The notes under the pieces were generated by a model that was not told where the DNA came from, ran no database searches, and saw nothing but the letters and a program-made list of their open reading frames with translations. A DNA stretch of 64,000 bases from Streptomyces sp. B21-083 (GTDB lineage Bacteria > Actinomycetota > Actinomycetes > Streptomycetales > Streptomycetaceae): positions 2,914,001 through 2,978,000 of the forward strand of contig NZ_JARUND010000001.1 in assembly GCF_036898825.1 (NCBI RefSeq). The letters are read 5' to 3'. The position numbers were made by a program, and so were the translations under genes. Of this stretch, positions 62,010 to 64,000 are shown piece by piece; within the stretch, counting starts at the first letter, position 1, and every line of letters starts with the position of its first letter.

Positions 62010-63802
62010 GCGCGACCCAACTCCCCGTCGCCACCGCGGCCGACGTACGCCGGGCCGCCGTCCGGCTGATCCGTGCCGACGTCCGTGCCTTCGTCGCCGT
62101 GCTGCTGCTGAACTCGGCTGCCGCCGGTGCCGGACTCGTCGCGCCGTGGCTGCTCGGGCGGATCATCGACGAGGTGCGGGCGGGCGCCGGGGTCTCGGCC
62201 GTGGACCGGCTCGGGCTGGTCATCGTGGTGTGCGCGGTGGCCCAGTTGCTGCTGGCGCGCTGGGCGCGGTACGTCGGGTACCGGTTCGGGGAGCGGACGC
62301 TCGCGCGGGTGCGGGAGGAGTTCGTGGACCGGGCGCTCGCGCTTCCCGCGTCGGTGGTGGAGCGGGCCGGGACCGGTGATCTGACGGCCCGGGGGACGGC
62401 CGACGTCAGCGCGGTCGGCACGACCTTGCGCGACGCCGGGCCGGAGCTGCTGATCGCCTCGGTGCAGTGTCTGTTCATCATCGGCGCCGTGTTCGCGCTG
62501 GACCCGCTGCTCGGCCTGTCGGCGGTACTCGCGCAGACCGGCATCTGGTTCGCGCTGCGCTGGTATCTGCGCCGGGCGCGCACCGCGTACCTCGCCGAGG
62601 GTTCCGCCAACTCCGAGGTGGCCGAAATTCTCTCGGCGACCGCCTCGGGGGCGCGCACGGTCGAGGCGTTCGGGCTGGCGGAGCGACGGGTCGCGGTGAG
62701 CCGGGATGCGCTGGACAACTCCCGCAGCAGACGCCTGCACACGCTGTATCTGCGGACGGTGTTCTTTCCGCCCGTGGAGGTGTCGTACGTCCTTCCCGTG
62801 GTCGTCGTGCTGGTGGTGGGCGGCGCGTTGCACGGGCAGGGGACGATCAGTCTGGGCGCGGTCGTGGCGGCTGCCCTGTATCTGCGGCAGTTGGAGGCGC
62901 CGCTCGACGAGGTGCTGACCTGGACGGAGCAACTGCAGTCCAGCGGCGCCTCGTTCGCGCGGGTGGAGGGGCTCGGGCGGGCGCCGAGGGGCGGGTCGGA
63001 GGCGTCGCCGGTGCCCGTGCCGGAGGGCGACCGGATCGATGTGACGGGGGTGCGGTACGCGTACGACCGTGGGGGCGAGGTGCTGCGCGGGGTCGATCTG
63101 ACGGTGCGGCCGGGTGAACGGCTCGCGGTGGTGGGGCCGTCGGGTGCGGGCAAGACGACGCTGTGCCGACTGCTCGCCGGGATCGACGAGCCGCGTTCGG
63201 GCACGGTGACCGTGGGCGGAGTGCCGGTCTCCTCACTCGGGCCCGAGGAGCTGCGGAGGCAGGTCGTGCTGGTCACGCAGGAGCACCATGTCTTCCTGGG
63301 CACGGTCCGGGACAATCTGCTGATCGCCGAACCGGCGGCCACGGACGTCGAGTTGTGGGCCGCGCTGGCCGCTGTCGGCGCCGCAGACTGGGTGCGTGAG
63401 CTGCCGGCCGGGCTGGACACCGCGCTGGGCCCCGACGGGGAGTCGACCGACGGTTCACGGGCCCAGCAACTAGCCCTGGCCCGTGTGGTGTTGGCCGACC
63501 CGCACACCCTGATCCTGGACGAGGCGACGGCGTTGCTCGATCCGACGACCGCCCGTCACACGGAGCGCGCGCTGGCCGCCGTACTCGAAGGGCGGACGGT
63601 GATCGCCATCGCGCACCGGCTGCACACCGCGCACGACGCGGACCGGGTGGCCGTGATGGAGGAGGGGCTGATCACCGAACTCGGCACGCACGAGGGGCTG
63701 GTGACGGCGGGCGGGGCGTACGCGGCGCTGTGGCGGTCGTGGCACGGGGAGCAGCAACCGACTTCAACAGAAAAGATCGGTTCGATGCAAAAGAATGAAT
63801 AG
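62006..63802 (+). CDS. ABC exporter half-transporter, second subunit
   Basis: GTG62006, seven bases after AAGGAG, gives 598 residues. Six membrane helices lie in about 20-310; the ATPase domain has Walker A GPSGAGKTTL, Q-loop VTQEHHVFLG, Walker B LILDEATALLD with the catalytic Glu, and IAHRLHT. The signature is degenerate (TDGSRAQQLALAR in place of LSGGQ). With the preceding subunit one complete and one dead ATP site result. It follows the bottromycin genes, but nothing ties it to that pathway. The C-terminal tail STEKIGSMQKNE is short and polar. Confidence 0.9.
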   Translation: MSATQLPVATAADVRRAAVRLIRADVRAFVAVLLLNSAAAGAGLVAPWLLGRIIDEVRAGAGVSAVDRLGLVIVVCAVAQLLLARWARYVGYRFGERTLARVREEFVDRALALPASVVERAGTGDLTARGTADVSAVGTTLRDAGPELLIASVQCLFIIGAVFALDPLLGLSAVLAQTGIWFALRWYLRRARTAYLAEGSANSEVAEILSATASGARTVEAFGLAERRVAVSRDALDNSRSRRLHTLYLRTVFFPPVEVSYVLPVVVVLVVGGALHGQGTISLGAVVAAALYLRQLEAPLDEVLTWTEQLQSSGASFARVEGLGRAPRGGSEASPVPVPEGDRIDVTGVRYAYDRGGEVLRGVDLTVRPGERLAVVGPSGAGKTTLCRLLAGIDEPRSGTVTVGGVPVSSLGPEELRRQVVLVTQEHHVFLGTVRDNLLIAEPAATDVELWAALAAVGAADWVRELPAGLDTALGPDGESTDGSRAQQLALARVVLADPHTLILDEATALLDPTTARHTERALAAVLEGRTVIAIAHRLHTAHDADRVAVMEEGLITELGTHEGLVTAGGAYAALWRSWHGEQQPTSTEKIGSMQKNE

Positions 63803-64000
63803 CCCGTATAGCGAACATGACCAACCGGTCAACGAACCTTTTCCAGCCAACTTCTTGACGCGGTCCTGACAGCGCGTGGGTGCGACTGCCACTCTTCCCA
63901 CGGCACCTTCACAGCGACTCCACAGCCACACCGCTGTGATCTTCGCCGCGCATCCGCACGCACCTGTTCTGCCCCGAACGGACGACCACCGTTCGGTCCC
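63803..64000. other. Unassigned sequence at the right edge
   Basis: These 198 bp contain no recognisable gene. A TTCTTGACGC near 63853 resembles a -35 element for a gene beyond the window, without a visible -10. Confidence 0.4.

Noticed and set aside
60022..63802. Assignment of the right-hand ABC exporter to bottromycin self-resistance
   Set aside because: Known bottromycin clusters use the MFS exporter BotT; nothing in sequence or spacing links the ABC genes to the pathway.

Overview
The window is 64 kb of a very GC-rich actinomycete chromosome, almost certainly Streptomyces. GC-ending codons, frequent GTG/TTG starts, rare TTA codons confined to a few genes, twin L,D-transpeptidases, GlgX and a Crp/anti-sigma background all point that way. 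No tRNA, rRNA, CRISPR array or insertion sequence was recognised.

Layout. (1) 1-1208: end of a GH25 muramidase and a Crp/Fnr regulator. (2) 1263-10055, minus strand: a tightly coupled six-gene operon encoding a class III cyclase-like protein, a P-loop NTPase with helical repeats, a degenerate vWA protein, a TerY-type vWA protein, a PP2C phosphatase and a membrane-anchored Ser/Thr kinase. It resembles the TerY-phosphatase-kinase triads placed in predicted NTP-dependent conflict systems. (3) 10340-24741: mostly secreted or housekeeping functions: GH84 hexosaminidase, EF-hand protein, MerR regulator, acetyltransferase, a Scabin-like ADP-ribosyltransferase, a deacetylase plus beta-propeller lipoprotein pair, an RsbW-like ATPase, enoyl-CoA hydratase, two L,D-transpeptidases and glycogen debranching enzyme. 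Two tandem-repeat tracts lie between genes here. (4) 25022-33248: a compact class I lanthipeptide locus with an FxLD-type precursor (28551-28691) too small to be found by ORF length, full-length LanB and LanC, and unusual partners: a heme-oxygenase-like diiron protein, an EamA transporter, a nitroreductase and a Cys-rich small protein. (5) 33300-42649: two GNATs, a YqeY-like protein, a NarL/HK two-component system beside an ABC-2 exporter, and a heterodimeric ABC exporter. (6) 42730-59842: a complete bottromycin gene cluster. (7) 60022-63802: another heterodimeric ABC exporter with one degenerate ATP site and a relic mini-ORF between its genes.

The bottromycin assignment rests on gene content and order: M17 peptidase, DUF2087 regulator, radical SAM, P450, amidohydrolase, atypical alpha/beta hydrolase, radical SAM, YcaO, YcaO, precursor, radical SAM, then divergent O-methyltransferase and MFS exporter. 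It is settled by a 45-residue precursor (54991-55128) reading M-GPVVVFDC followed by a C-terminal follower, the exact bottromycin A2 core. YcaO enzymes make the thiazoline and macroamidine, the amidohydrolase removes the follower, BotH epimerises Asp, the P450 makes the thiazole, three B12 radical SAM enzymes C-methylate, BotOMT makes the methyl ester, BotP removes Met1 and BotT exports.

Two points stand out. botRMT1 and botRMT3 share about 808 bp that are practically identical (two mismatches by eye) inside otherwise divergent genes, which is strong evidence of gene conversion. TTA codons sit in lanB, the CGNR gene beside it, botRMT3, botOMT and the GH84 gene, which predicts bldA control of both peptide clusters.
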